Below are positions 38,601 to 53,600 of a DNA stretch of 64,000 nt, piece after piece (positions within the stretch are counted from its first letter, which is position 1; each line of letters begins with the position of its first letter). The notes below the pieces were generated by a model. That model worked only from the letters and a program-made list of their open reading frames with translations, did no database searches and had not been told where the DNA came from. The position numbers and the translations under genes were made by a program. Origin of the DNA: Ampullaceana balthica. Taxonomy: Eukaryota > Mollusca > Gastropoda > Lymnaeidae. The DNA is taken from NCBI GenBank assembly GCA_944989445.1, contig CALYLW010000055.1:1741001-1805000 (forward strand). Reading direction: 5' to 3'.

Positions 38601-41600
38601 TTTATTGTACTGTATTATAACTATCCAGATACAGACTGGCTTTGAATGCAGCTGATGCCACACGGCTCAGAGAACTCAACCACAAGTGGCTGAGGCTTTA
38701 TGAAGATGCCAAAGATAGGTCAAGGATATTACAAGGTCACCTCCTGGTGCAGCAAGACTTTGCCTCAAAATGCCAAACTTGGATGACATTCCTTGCACAG
38801 ACTGAACAAGACCTGGCCAAACAAGTTGCTGGTAATCTGAAAGACCTTAGAGAACAACTTCATTGTTGTGAGGCAAGTCTTATGTTATCTAGTTATTCAT
38901 ATACAGTAATCCCCTCATCACTTCATGATTCACTTTTTGCAGATTCATGACTTCACTGGTTTTTAAATATATTATTAGTATATCTTAGTCTAAGAACAAC
39001 AAGATATCATCGTCATAAATAGCTACATGTACTTCGCTGTACAGTAACTGTTAACTCATTTACCAATTTCATATTTCTTAATAGTTGTCCCAGTTATTAA
39101 TAGAGTAAAGGGTGGGTTGTAAACAGTGCAGGAGGGTTTAAAAATGTCCAGATACACATTAGATAATTTAAAAAATATGGTGTCCCTATTTTGCAGAAAT
39201 TCAGTTTTTTTTCAGCCGGTTATAGAAACAATATCCTGGAATAAACGAGGGATTACTGTATAACTATGTATATGTGTGTGTATATATTTAAAGACTATTT
39301 TAGTTCCATTATTAGGAGTATAAATAATTTAATACCACCTAAGCTCTAACATTGAAGAGCTTTGGATATCTTTTCATACAACAAACTTAAGAATTACTGA
39401 CTTCTAGAATTACAGGGTCAGAATTTTAACCTTAAACAATATGTTCCCTGTTTTAGAAATTAATTATTGTGATGTATTTAAGACATGTTACATGGTATAA
39501 CATAAATAAATATAATTAAATGACATCAAATTATTGACCAGCAACAACTGCGTAGCTAATTTTTGTACTTTCCTCTCTCAAACACATTTCCATACTGCAG
39601 AAATTTCAGCTTTTGATAAATAGAGTGTGTTTTAAATAATTTTAGCTTGAGCTATTCATATTTATCCTCAAATTACTATCATTTTGTAGTAATTTTTTCT
39701 TCCAATTTTATTAATTATTTTTAATGTGCTTAAATTTTAAAATGTTCAACCCTTGCTTTTGTTGCAACAGTAAAATGAACTTCTGTCAAATCTGTTATTT
39801 TTGAAATACCAAAGAGAACTTCAAAAACTTGCTTTATTTGGTTAATTTGACCCATTAAATAATGATTGTATTTTTGTATTAACTAAAGCATCATATATCC
39901 ACAGAAATTTGACAGTGAGACTTACAGCCGTCAACAGATTTTGCATGCCATAATCAGCGATGGCCAAAAAATGATGAGAGCTGGGGAAGTGGAGGACCGA
40001 GATGAGTTTCAAAGAAAACTTCACTTATTGGCTGAACAATGGCAGAGTGTGTCAAGTAGAGTCAATCAGAGGAGAGCTTTGATTGAAACCCTAATTAACC
40101 AATGGCAGCAGTTCAATTCTTTAAGTCAACAGCTGTCAGAGTGGCTACAAGATAAAGAAGAAACCATTAGAGCCTGCAAGTTGGAATCTGATTCACTACA
40201 AGTAATAAGGAATTTAGTGGATGAAGTCAAGGTAAACAAAATATTGATTTAAATTTACAAGCTTTTGTACGTTGAAAATGGTCAATAATCATTACAATGT
40301 TAAGCAAGAAACTTTAAAATATAAACACTTAATTATTCACCAAAAATTTAATTCTTTTTAATTCTTTTTTTTTCTTCTTGTTATCAGACCACTCAGCAGG
40401 AGTTTAAATTCCAAGAAGTATCATACAATAAAATACATGATTTGGGAAGTGTTTTGTTACAGCATGCTGATTTCACAGAGGCTGAACAAATTAAGGTAGA
40501 AGGATTAAATTATGAATTGATTTATTAATATGAAAATAATTTACATAAATCATTGTTTTATTCATTATAATTGAACTTCCAAGTTATTTTCAGTGGGCAG
40601 ATGAGTTGGCTTTTATTGGATTTTAATTTTCCAATACAAATTTTTATAAATATAGGGGACGCGGTGGTCGAGTGGCAGCGCGCTGGACTGTCGTACCGAT
40701 GGTCACGGGTTCGAATCCGTGTGAGGCAAGGGTTTGTTCCCGGGGCCTAGGGCGTCCCTGAGTCACCCCGCTCCGAATGGGTACCTAACACTACATGTAG
40801 TTAGGCGGCTGGGAATTGCGTGGAACCCACAAAGCCGTGGCCTGTGAATGCTGCATCACTTGCCAACAGATCATCTGTCATGGTCTGTGGACGCAACTAT
40901 CTTCTGCATAGAAGGAGCGTCTGTATAGATAAGATAAAATGAAGGCATTTTTTTCCATACTCTTTAATGATCAAGCTTTAGTGAACGATCAAGCAACATT
41001 TTTTAAAATATGAAATGATTCTCATCATTTTTTTTAGAACACACTCTCAGACCTCAAAACTCGTTGGCACAAAGTTTTTGGCCAACTTGATAATCACAAG
41101 TCCAGGCTTGAGGATGTAGACAAACAGTGGCTCCACTGTGAGGATGACATCGAGGACATACTGAGCTGGCTGAAAGACATAAGACAGGCTCTGAATGCTG
41201 ACATACCCACCACGTATGATGAGCTGCAGGCTGAAATAAACAGATGCAGGGTGAATATTTATTTAATTTCAGCTTTAAAATGTTTAATGAAATCATTGAA
41301 ATTTTCATGGTGATAAACTGCATTCTAAAATGTAGCACTTAAAGCATGTAACATTACAATGACAAAGAAATGTATGCAACACTGGTCAATCCATCAATTG
41401 TTAAACAGACAAAAATAAGAAAACACAGATGTACATGTACTTAGAAATGTGAAAAGTAGTCTAAGTAGTTTGGTCATTGATGTTTTCTGAAATTACAGGA
41501 TATTTCTATTGACTTTGCCAATTCTGAGGCTAAACGACAACATCTGCTATTGAAAGAGAAGCAGCTTACCAGGATGGTGCCAAAAGAGGACATGAATCTT

Positions 41601-44600
41601 CTGCATCAGAGAATACGTCTGCTAATCAAACAGTGGGGTGAACTTCAGCACCAGACTCAGCTCAGAGAGCAGAGACTGACTGAAGCATTATACCAGTAGG
41701 TTATTTTCTGAATGGCATAGATTTGGTCAGTTGAAAGGCTTTAAAATGAAGGCCTCATGTCTTAAGTGGTCTGATTTGATCATATAAATTTTTATACAAA
41801 TAGGAATCTTTTGCTTTGGTCAAGTGAAAGTCTTAAGATGAAGCCTTCATTTCTAATACTCATGGTCATGTAGCTTAACCAAAATACTCATTAGTGCAAT
41901 TAAAGATTATTCAAGGATGACCTTAATTTAATAATTTAAACAATTTAAAAGTCGGCGAATTAAAAGAGTTCCAAACAGCTTATGATGAATAAGAGAAATG
42001 AAACATTCATGTTTCATGATGCAAAAAGTACAATATAACACACAATCATGTTTATGGCACAAATAGTACAATTATTAGAGGGTTAAGAAATTAATTTTAA
42101 AATCTTCCCATAAATAATAAATTTTTAAATTGCAGATGGACAAATGTTGGGGAACATATAAGAGCTCTGATGAGATGGATTGAGGACATGGAAATAAAAG
42201 TTATGTCCAATCAGGACATGCAGGTGGAGGACTTACTTACACTGTTAGAAACGGTAAAGTTGTCTAGAAGCATTTTATGCTTTTAGTAATGTATAGAATT
42301 ATCCACAATGCTTAAAATATTATCTAATTTTAAATAAGCAATAAAAACATTACAATTTTTTTTTAAAGAACTGATTTTAAAAAAATTATGACAGCATAGT
42401 TGAATCAGTTTCTTTAACAATATTTTAAATATTTACTAATAAAAATTCATAATAAAAATATTCTACCTTGTTGAACTATTGTGTTGTCTACAATTTAAGC
42501 GGACTGTTCTAAAATCACAATAATATTGTAAAAGAACTGCATTTAATAGTTAATTTACCTCATGTAGGAATATAAGTTAGAAATGGAAAGGAAAGAAATA
42601 GAGAAGAATGACATTGTGGACCAGGGAAAAATGTTGATGAAAGTCAGCAGTGAGATACGAGCATCTGACATTGAGCAAAAGTTGCTCCGTCTGGAGGATA
42701 AATGGGAACATCTGCAGGCAATTATGGAGTATAGGTAAAAATTGATCTTCCTTATTATTATATAAATGCTTTATGCTCACTTTTGAGATAATTAATAAAA
42801 TATGTCAACAAGGTGATGTTAACAAGATTCTAGAGTTTCATACTTTTCTTAAAATCACCTAAGGAATGCCTGTTAAGAATATATGGGCAAATGACTTTTA
42901 CAAGAAAAAGAATATACTTTTTAAAAAACAATAATTTCTCTCTCTTACTTTCATCTTTTAACATGATTTCTATTTTTATTTCATAGCAGGTTGATTTTTA
43001 AATATTTTTTATAAAGTTATATTTTTTTTAAAATGTAAATGTTACAAATTTGATATAATTAACACAGAAAAATCTTGCTCTAGAGAAAATAAGATAACTG
43101 TAAATTATGAACATGGATATACAACTATACTGCTAAATCTTAGCACCGATGCTATTGATTAAATTTCAGGCATCGTAAGCTGCAAGAAACAGTTCTAGCA
43201 GTCAGACAGCTTGACACAAGTATGAAAAACCTTAGTCAATGGCTAACATCTGTTGAGAATGAGTTAAGCAGTGGCATTGCTTTCAAGGACACTAATGTGA
43301 GAGAGATCCATATCAAGCTTGAAGCCAATCGAGTAAGCTGCTTAAATCATTTGAATTTTTGCCATTGAAATTAGTGAAAGATTATACATTTATATTTTTT
43401 CCAATCAAATATGAAATTAAAATATGGATGATACTTGATTTCAGGAACTCCAAGATGAGATACAATGCCACAGTGCTGGTGTGTCTGCTGTCTTGAATCT
43501 CTGTGAAGTTCTACTACATGACTCAGATGCTTGCCCAACAGAATCAGAATTCACTGCCCTTCAGCATGCCATGAAAAACCTGGAGAAAAGATGGAGAAAC
43601 ATTTGTGTCTTGTCGCCACAGAGAAGAACTAGGTAGAATTTAATTTTTTCTAATTAAAGAGATAAAATTAGGGCTGTTATCGATTAATTTAAATTTAATC
43701 GTTAACTTTTGAAAAATTATCGATTAATTAATAAATAATTTCGATTAAAGCCAAAAAATAGAAATTTATGACGTCATTAGACTGAACATTTATCACGGAC
43801 ATTGAATTAAATTTAACTGCGCTGATGCTGTCAGCCATTTTTTAGTTGACGTCTGCCGGTCCACATAAAGTAATAAAATAAGTTATAATAATACGCGGGA
43901 GAAGTTTGTACGTAAAAAATATATAAATTATTATTAATTATCAATAATTAATGATTTATTAATAAAAATATTTTAAAAATTTAAAATATTATAAATATTT
44001 TTTAAAATTTTAATCGAATTTTTATCGATTAAAATAATTTTAATCAATAAAAAAAATTAACGATTAATCGAGAAATTAATCGTTTAATCGTTAAATTAAT
44101 CGTTAATTTCCGCAGCCCTAGATAAAATAATAGATTATTGTCTATGATGATAATGATGATGGTTTCTTGTATACTGCTATTGTTCAATGCTAGTCCTGTG
44201 TCCTTACTGTGATTTGATTTTGAAAACTCTAATTGCTATAATGTAAAATCAGTAAAGTCATAATTTATTATGGTATTTCAGATGTTTTATGTGCTCATGT
44301 CACTTTAATTAGCTTTGATTAATTTTAAGACCTCCAGCTTCAAGAGTGACCAGTGATTTATTTTGATTATTGTTTTAGTTTTATTTAAAACATAGTTAAA
44401 TACATTTTCAATTTTTTTTTCATATTGTCATTGTTTTTTTCAATACATTTTTTTGGCCCAATCCATATTAATGAACTCTTTCATAAAGTCTTTGATTTGT
44501 GAGTTCTTTTCTATCTTTTCTAATGAAGTGAAATTCTTGTGTCTGTTTTCCTTAAACTACTATATATTTTATCAATAGTTTTTTTCAGAATTTTAATTTT

Positions 44601-47600
44601 TATTTAATAGGCTGGAAGAAACATGGCAGCTATGGGATATTTTCCGCCAGGATTGCCAGAGGTTTTCTGATTGGATGACACAAGCTGAAATCGATATCAG
44701 AGATTCGGAACTTGGTGTCTCAAATATCAAAGTGGCCAAGAAAAAAATTAGAAAATATGAAGTAGGATTTGACATTGCATACTTAATTAATGGTATTAAA
44801 TGACTGGCTTTTGTACTCTTATCTCATATGATGGCACGGCAGTCGAGTGGCATGCGCGCTCGGCTGGCGTACCGATGGTCACGGGTTTGAATCCATGTGA
44901 AGGCAAGGATTTGTTCCCGGGGCTAAGGGAGTCCCGGAGTCCACCCAGCTTTGGATGGGTACCTAACACTAGTTAGGGAAACAAAGGCGGCTGGGTAATG
45001 TGTGAAACCCTCATAGCCGTGGTCCGTGAACGCTGCGTCACTTGCTAACAGACGGCATGGTCTGTGGGCCATCTTCTGTATAGTAGGAGTATCTGTATAG
45101 ATAAGACATAAGACATGATTAAGTTCAGTCGAATTTATCTCAAAAACAGAGAGCTAATAAGACACTGCACATTTATCAAGGTACACATTGTTAAACTGCA
45201 CAGAGTAATATAGAAATGAACTGTAATTGCACACTTATCTCATATGAGGAAGTTCCATGTAATTGACTCCTAAAACAAAACCCCTCAAATGCATCATATT
45301 TATTTATTGTAGGAATTGAATTTAAAAAATATTTACTATTTAATGCACTATTGGTGAAATAACTTTTCATACTGTTTAAGGTGAATTCGTAATATCATCA
45401 TCTTAGAAAAAAATTTGAAAACATTCCTCATCAACTAATAACTCAAATATTAAAATCTAATGCTTCACTTTACTTCTTGATGGTCTTTAGCAAGAAGACT
45501 TTAAATCCCTGCAATGTTGTTGTTTACATCAGTTCATATCTGTTTTTTGTCCGATAGGAGCTACAAAGAGGTGTTCTTGATCACCTGAGTGACCTTGAGC
45601 ATATCAATCGTCAGTATTGTCAACTCGCCAAGGAAGGTCGCACTGACTCAGATGGCTCACTCAAGGTCATGATGACAGAGTTAAACAACAGATGGGATGC
45701 CCTTCAGCTGCGTGTCACAGATGTAAGTTGGTCAGGATATTGTTTTGATGTTTGGGTCCATGTCTTGTAAGAACGGGCATCTGCATACTTTAACCCCATG
45801 CATACTAGTTTTTAAATTCATTTCAATACTTATTATTCTGTCTGTTTATATTCTAATTTATTCCATTTTTATTTTTTTTATGCATGTGTTTGAAATCATG
45901 TTATATATGCTAGGATTGTAAAATTAAATTAAGTAAATTTTCTTTCAGGTATAATGATAGAGAGGAGATTGGGAAAAAACTATTTTGATGTTTCTATTAT
46001 ATGATTTATATTTAACAAATAGCACATACTTTGAAATAAAATACTTATAATTAACTCTTTAAGGCCTTATAAAAATCTAATGCAACTCTCTACACATTGG
46101 ACCATTTTAAGATCATGAAAAGGTTGCGTGATTCAGCCAGCATTCGGGAAGACTTTGAGGCAACTCGTGCCTCCTTGATTGCCTGGCTAAAAGATGTGGA
46201 ACAACAGCTGACCAGTCTACAAAACATGTCAGGAAGTGATCTTGATACTAAAGTCATAGAACTCAGGGTATGTTAATGATATCAGTTTATGATTAGTTAA
46301 TATTTGATTATCTTTCAAATTGAATCTTCCAAATAATTTTTTTCAAACCTTATTTTAATTCATAATAATAAATGTGTAAAATTTGTCTAAATTCGATAAA
46401 TATTTTAAATTGATAACATCTACTCATTTAGCGCATTGAAGATGAAATTCATACAAAACGCCATCGAATGGAGTACTTGAACCAAGCTGCCGTTTACCTG
46501 ATACAGAAGGGAGACAGTCAACAAGCACTCCAAGTGCAACAAGAACTTGATGATTTCAGGGCTTTTTCAAAGAAAATCCTAGAAAGAGTTGTCACCACAA
46601 AATTGTATATTGAAAGATTATTGGTGGCACAGGTATAAAAAAGTCACTGGTTGATCTATGATTTGAACGTTTTCCTTGCTATGTGATTAAATCAATATTT
46701 ATCTAATATAAAATCAAGTTTCTAACTAATAATTAAAACCAAATTTTAACATTCCATAAATAATTTGGTTTTATATTGATTTTTAACCAAAGACATCTCA
46801 TTCAAAAGGGTTAAGAACCTTAAATTTCCTTATTAATACAATAATGCGATAGCCAAAGCTAACCATGAACATTTTTAAAATGTTTGTCTTGAATAAATCC
46901 AATGGATTTTTTTAGAAATTAAAAAAAAACACTTTCTATTTGAGGCAAATGAAAAAAATGTCTATTTCTCCTTTTTCTTTAGCGAGACATTCCTACAAAT
47001 ATGTTGGATAGAGGTGAAAGTAACTACTACTTCCAGTCAGCAGCAGATCGTATAAGAGAACTTAAAGATGCTCAGTCAGCTTTAAGATTTGAAAGACAAA
47101 CAGAACATAGTGAGAGATCTCCATCTGAAACATCGGCCTTGAAATACAAGCGTGACAGTTCTCCTAGTAAGGTTTCTCTGTCTCCAATAAGACGAACCAG
47201 TTCTCCAATCAGACGACCTGGATCTCCTGTTCAGAGGTCACAGTCACCGTCTCCAATCAGGTCTCGATCTCCAATGCGAAGAGCATTATCTCCTTCTAAA
47301 TTTGCTTTTACGCAATCAAGAAGAATGTCTCAAAGCCCACAGAAGTTAACACCTACTCCTTCCATAGAAAAGGGGGATACGGTAGATGGAAAAGGTAATA
47401 CATGTAAAACTTTTTTATTTTAAATATCATTAATCTCGTTGGATGATTTTGCACTTATCAAATTACCTGACTCAAAAATATTGAAGTTATGAGTTTTAAA
47501 CTGATGGTATTAATTTTAAATTCATCCATTTACTGGCCTTAGTCCCTTAGGTGGGTTATAAATTTACACTCTGTAGTGAAGCTTGACACCAAATAAATGC

Positions 47601-50600
47601 TAGTAAGCAGTGAACAGGACATTTTAAAATGCTACCAGACAATAAAAATGCAATCCAAATTTTTTTGTTAAATAAAAAATCACACTTCATTTCAAAATAT
47701 GATTTATTTTCAAAAAATGTTCTTTCTCCAGATAATTTATTGCCCATCATTTATTATGCTATGTTCTTACGGTTTTATTTATAATTCATTGAAATTGGTA
47801 ATTAGAAAAATAATAAGATACCGCAAAGGTATTTACTTATTGTCACTGATGGAAATTGCAAACAAAATGAGTTCTTCTTCAACCTTTTACTCCCCAGTTA
47901 GTCAAAGAAGAATTTTAAAAAATAAAAAGCTATATTACTGTACTTATTTCATGTGCTACATATCTTTTATAACAAAAAGAATCTTATGATGTAAAGAATT
48001 TAAATTATCCCATGTTATATCATTTATTTAAGCAGCCTCACCTCGCTTTGACAACAGCAGACATGAGAAAACAACAAAGATTGACATTCTGTATGAGGAG
48101 TTGACAGAGTCTGTTGAGGATTGTAACATTAAACTCACTGAACTGGAGAAAAATATGGCAATTTATGGCAATTCAGAGCAGTCTGTAAGCACATGTCAAT
48201 TTATTCATTACCAGTAAATATATCCTTTCAAGTGGTTCTTTAAATAGGCAAGATTAAATGTACTATGTCATGTTTGAATTAAATTAATTTAAATAAAACC
48301 ATTAAAATTGAAATTATACAAATGAATTATTTATGTGTCTGTGCAGAACTGTAAATTATAAAAATCAGCTAATTTAATATTTTGGCCATATTATTTCTTA
48401 AATATGGCATGAAAATGGTGTGGAATTTTTGCATGGTTTTTCTCTAAATGTATTATTTTTAATGTGTGTAAAGTAATGTTAAATGGGCTAATTTTTTTAA
48501 AGGTCCACATAACATCATTCAATTTAACAGTAAATGCAGATTTTAAAAAAAAGCAGCATCCAAAGAGTTATTTATTGTATTAAATGGGTTATATAATTTA
48601 AATCTAAATTTAAGTAAAATCTACTCAGTTGCCATTTATGAATATTCATTTCATAAAACATCGCTACATAACTGTACCCTCTGATACTAGCTGAAAATTT
48701 AAGTTATTGTTCACTATTTTTTAAATATCAGATGCAACTGTTACTTGAATGTGAAGTTGCTGTTGACAAAGTGGACCGGCTTGAAAGGCTGCTAAAAATT
48801 GAAATGGGTCAAGACAGTGTTCCTGGTGTGGATAACCAAGTCAAGTGTAAGTTAATGAAGTTACTCTGGAATATTCATCTAATATTTTATGTATATGATT
48901 TATTGGTAGGCGGGTGAGCAATATATCCTTTTTCAAAAGAAAAGTTAAACAACCAGTAAAAACAAAGTTTTTTACTATAAATCCCTTATACATGAGACAT
49001 AACTAAAAGTATTGATTATGTTAAATATAATACTCACCTCACGACAAACATTTACAGACTGAACTCCCCTTGCTGTAAAACACGGGGATGTGGTCATCGA
49101 TGGCTGGAGTGGCACGTGGAGGTCAACTATAGTAGACGGCTACAGAGATACATAGAGATAAACTAAAATTCATTAATATAATTACGGTACTTTCGATAGA
49201 TCTGAAATTTTGATACAATGCATTGTTAGGTGTCGCAAGTGCATGTGCAAAATTTCAGCTTGATAAGATCAAGGGAAGTGGGTCATTTTTTAATTTTGTT
49301 TTTCCGCCCACCCACCCGACCAAGACAGACAAGACGGTGAAGTTAATATAAGGGATTTAATTACTGTATTTTTTTGTTCATGATGATTGTTTTGTGTCAT
49401 GCAGTTGTGAAACAAAGATGGGAGGCACTTAAAGCTCGTGCAGTGGATCAGGACTACAGAATCTCACAAAATCTTGTCCAGTTCACAAATGACCTAGATA
49501 AAATTTTGGCATGGCTGGACGAAGCTGAGGCTCTCCAGTCCACTTTTCAACCTCTACCAGTGGATATTGATCAAATAAATCTTATCATACGACAGTTTAT
49601 GGTAATAAATTAGTCAAATCAAACTAAAAATCTGACAATGTATCTCCACATAAGGGAATAGAAAATGCTATTTTAGTTTGCTTTAGTGCAACTAAATTTT
49701 TTTAAAGAGATATGAAAGGGTATCATATCTTAGCCTTTATAAACATTTTTTTAAGTCTTATCATTACATTATAGTTATAGTAGCCCAAATTTCTTTTCAA
49801 TCATAGGTGCAAAAAAATAGGAGAATTATTTGTAATAAAATTTGTAAAATCTTTTCCAGGATTTCACTGTACAGTTGGAATCAAAAAAATCCCTGATTTC
49901 TTCAATCAACCTACTCAGTAGGAACTTCTTGATCTCCAAAAATACCTCCTCTCATCAGGTGAGATTTAAATTGCAAGAGATGAACAAAAGATGGGAGAGA
50001 GTTCTTTCAAGGGCTTCAGAAACAGAGAAGGCTCTTCGGGTAAGCAGCTTAAAAGAACAAGAATTTAATTCACCAGATAATGGTATTAATGTTTAATGTG
50101 TCATAAGGCTTTTGGTAAACTTCCGCCTCAGTCCTGTAAGGATTTCACGTTTATTGCGATCAACTGGTTATGAAATTAAAAAATTTGCTGAAAATGTATT
50201 TATATTATTATTGTCATACTGACTTCATCTTTTAGGATAAGAATGGTTATCTTATGCATCCAAAAGACCGTCTTGAGTTGAATACTATTTTTACCTGTAG
50301 TTTAGTACTATTATTTTTACAAAAAAGTATAGCACATCTTCAACAACAAAAAAAGTAAAAACTACCACAGATCATCTGTCATGGTCTGTGGACGCAACTA
50401 TCTTCTGCATAGAAGGAGCGTCTGTATAGATAAGATAAGATAACTTCACGAACCGAATGAAAGCACTAGCGAAAGCAACCACTGACATTTCCGGAAGTCG
50501 ACTAAAGCTTCTCTCACAAAACGAAGAGTTTCTACTTTCTATGATTTCATTACTAAAGAGAGCGCTATCGAGGTGCGCTCTACCGTTCTTTGGTATTAGA

Positions 50601-53600
50601 GGCAAGGCGCGCATTACTGCGGTTTGACACATTAAACGTTAATTAAGTAATTATTAAATTTTTTATGTCGCTCAAGATCATGTGTAAAAAATGTTTAAAT
50701 GTGGTTTTAGTGTGTTTCATTCAACATTATAGTCCAACATGGTCTGTAGAATACTGTAAAAGTAAATTATTACTATGCCTATATGCCAGTAATGCCATCA
50801 CAACTGCTATTCATGTCTACAGAGACAATAACCTAATGTTAAATTCATGCATCAAAGAAAGATGTCATAGAAATTAGTTGGGGACAATGAAATTTAAAGT
50901 ATTTAATTTGACCAAATGATAGAGGCAGTAAAAGCCAAAAGCTGTTTGCAGAGCTACATCCTATAACTGCAAAGGTAGATTGGATGTCATCTAAGGTATA
51001 GAGGCAGCAATAATAGTTGCATTGAAAAATAGATAGGAGCCAACAAAGATTGAGTTAAATCAATTATTTTTCAACACATTGGTGTAGAAGTTTTACCAAC
51101 TACACATGTACCTCTTTGCCAATTATCTTGTGAGAACATTCATTTATTGCAATGAATTTTGATTAAACTTTTGTTACATTACAAATAACTCACAAGCATG
51201 GGCGTAGGGAAGGGGGGCAAGGGGGGGCATTTGCCCCCCCCCCTACATTTGAGAATTTTTTTAAAAATGTATTAAATGCATTAATAAATGTTGTATTTTA
51301 ACTATTACAGTACTAATTTGTAAGTCTTATTAATTTCTAAGGCTTTTTTCAACCCTTATTTTATACTGAACTTGAATTTAAATGAAAATTGTACCTGTAT
51401 GGCATTGCCAGTTAAAATTTTTAAAAAGTGGGATTGTTTTGCCACCCCCTCCCCCATGGAAAAATTCCTAGCGACGCCCATGCTCACAAGTAAGCCCAAT
51501 AGGCACAAAATGAAATTCCCAGGTTAGCACTTATTGGGATTCTTATAAAGTGCTTTATTTTAATTCCAATATTCAAGAAATACGTTGAACGATGTGTGTA
51601 AACACTCTGAAATACTAGATAATAAAAAAATCAAAAAAAGTTTTCATCAGCTGATGTAACAATAGAAATTTAATGAGTTAGAAATTTAGGTCACCATATA
51701 TGTTGGTGGTAGAAGTGAAGTAACTTTAGAAAATGAAAAGTGCACTCATTACTGCTGCATTTAAAAAAAAAGAATTTTTGAGGTTGGTGTGTTATTTTGT
51801 CATTTGTAGTATTAAAAGATTTGTGTTAATAGCAAAATAGACATTTTAAAAGAGGAGCCCCATTATTTATATTTCTCTAAATATATGCACATGATTTATA
51901 GAAAAGTATCACTTCTATAGGAAGTTATTATTACACGCTTTTATTTAAGTCACACTGTTTGTATGTTGTATCCATCCTTCCTTCAAATCTTGAAACGTAA
52001 AATTAAACCACTTCTGATGGTCCTAGAGATCTCAAAATTTTACCACAGATAGATCTTGGATGACAATGCATTGTATCAAAATTTCAGATCGATCGAATGT
52101 ACCGTATTTAAATTATTGCATTTTTAGTTTATCTTTATATAAGCATCGGTACCCGTCTGCTTTGTTGACATCCATGAGTTCACCACGTGAACACATCACC
52201 GTGGTATAAAACGTTGGGCGGGCGCTTATGAGGTGTTTGGTATAAAAAAAAATAGAGGTAAAAAAAGATGTGTGGGCGTCAGATGTGAATTGTAAAGAGT
52301 TTTTATTATAAGTTTTAAAAAATAGCTGTAAAAACAAAGTTTTTGACTATAAATCCCTTATATATGAGACATAACTAAAAGTAGTGAATATGTTAAAAGC
52401 GTGTCGTTTAAAAAAAAAGATTTTTTAAATATTTCATTTATTTTTATAACTTGTTTTCCATGAAACAGGTGTCACTCATCCAGTGCCAAGAGTACCACCA
52501 TCAAATCCATGATTACCAGCTGTGGCTGGATGAAATTGAGGTCAAGTTACACAGCTGTGAACCAATCAACAGTGGGGGAACCCAAGCACTTTGGTCAAAA
52601 TATAACATCCTTTTGGTCAGTAGGATAAGAAAGGCTAAAAAGCTTAATGTTGCTCTAAAATTTAAAAAAAATAGCCTCCCATTTTAATGAATTAATTTTT
52701 ACAAATGATACCTTTCAAGTTAGTTTTTAAACAAACTAAGGTAAAGTATATTCAAATTTCTGAATGTTGTAAAGATACTGACTAGTTGTCATCAACCTAT
52801 GATTTATTTATCAATTATTTTTTACTCTAGGATCTGTATGATGATATGCAGAGAAACCAGTCGACAATTTTGTCCCTAAAAGAAACTGCTGACAAGCTTC
52901 TGACCACAACAGATTCACCTGAAATGTCCACATCACGAGATAAAATTCACATTATTAGTGGGAGACTGCGGTACCTTCTACATCTTGCAGAGGGTTATAT
53001 TACCAATCTTGAGGAGAAACTTCATGGCATTCAAAAAGGAAGAAGCACTGTAAGTCAACTTTTCATTTGGAGATTAAGATTGTTCAATATATTATTTTGA
53101 AAGAAAAAATCGGGTAAGACATACCAAAAATAAATATTGTTTAAAATCTACTGCACTTCAAGAGAGACTTTAGAGAAGTAAAATATTATTGCTACAAATT
53201 AATTAATTCTTACAGGCAAGTACTTTTGATGAAGGTCACTCATCAGGACTTGGCAGTTCTCGCACCTCAAGATCTTCAACACCTCTTCAGATTGGACCAT
53301 CAAATGCTAGAACTAGATCACCATTTGCAATATCTAGAAAGGTAACTGATTAATAATCTTAACATATAATTTTAGTTTTTTTAGTTTTTAATAGATTTTT
53401 ATTTATTATTAAAATTGCATTTGAAATTAAAGACTAAGTTTAGATCAAATTGTCATAAGATATTTTGGATATGAAGGCATAGTAATTATTGAAAATTATA
53501 TTTTTATACCATGTGGTGTACATAGATTACAGTTATATTATCGTCTGGATATAATTATAATTTATATTGTGATGAAGTATTCGAATGTTAATTAAAATTC

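Larger units (their letters stand above)
50040..52468 (+). other. Intron with several mobile-element pieces
   Basis: Contains a truncated SINE (50369-50441), an 8-bp-TSD element (51197-51482) and rearranged pieces of the unclassified repeat (51980-52380). Otherwise nothing recognised. Confidence 0.6.

Noticed and set aside
40655..40730. A true tRNA gene
   Set aside because: A and B boxes are present but the sequence continues into a SINE body repeated elsewhere, and a clean cloverleaf with acceptor stem is not seen.
41054..41338. Minus-strand ORF of 94 codons
   Set aside because: Antisense to a clear nesprin exon, without splice or homology support.
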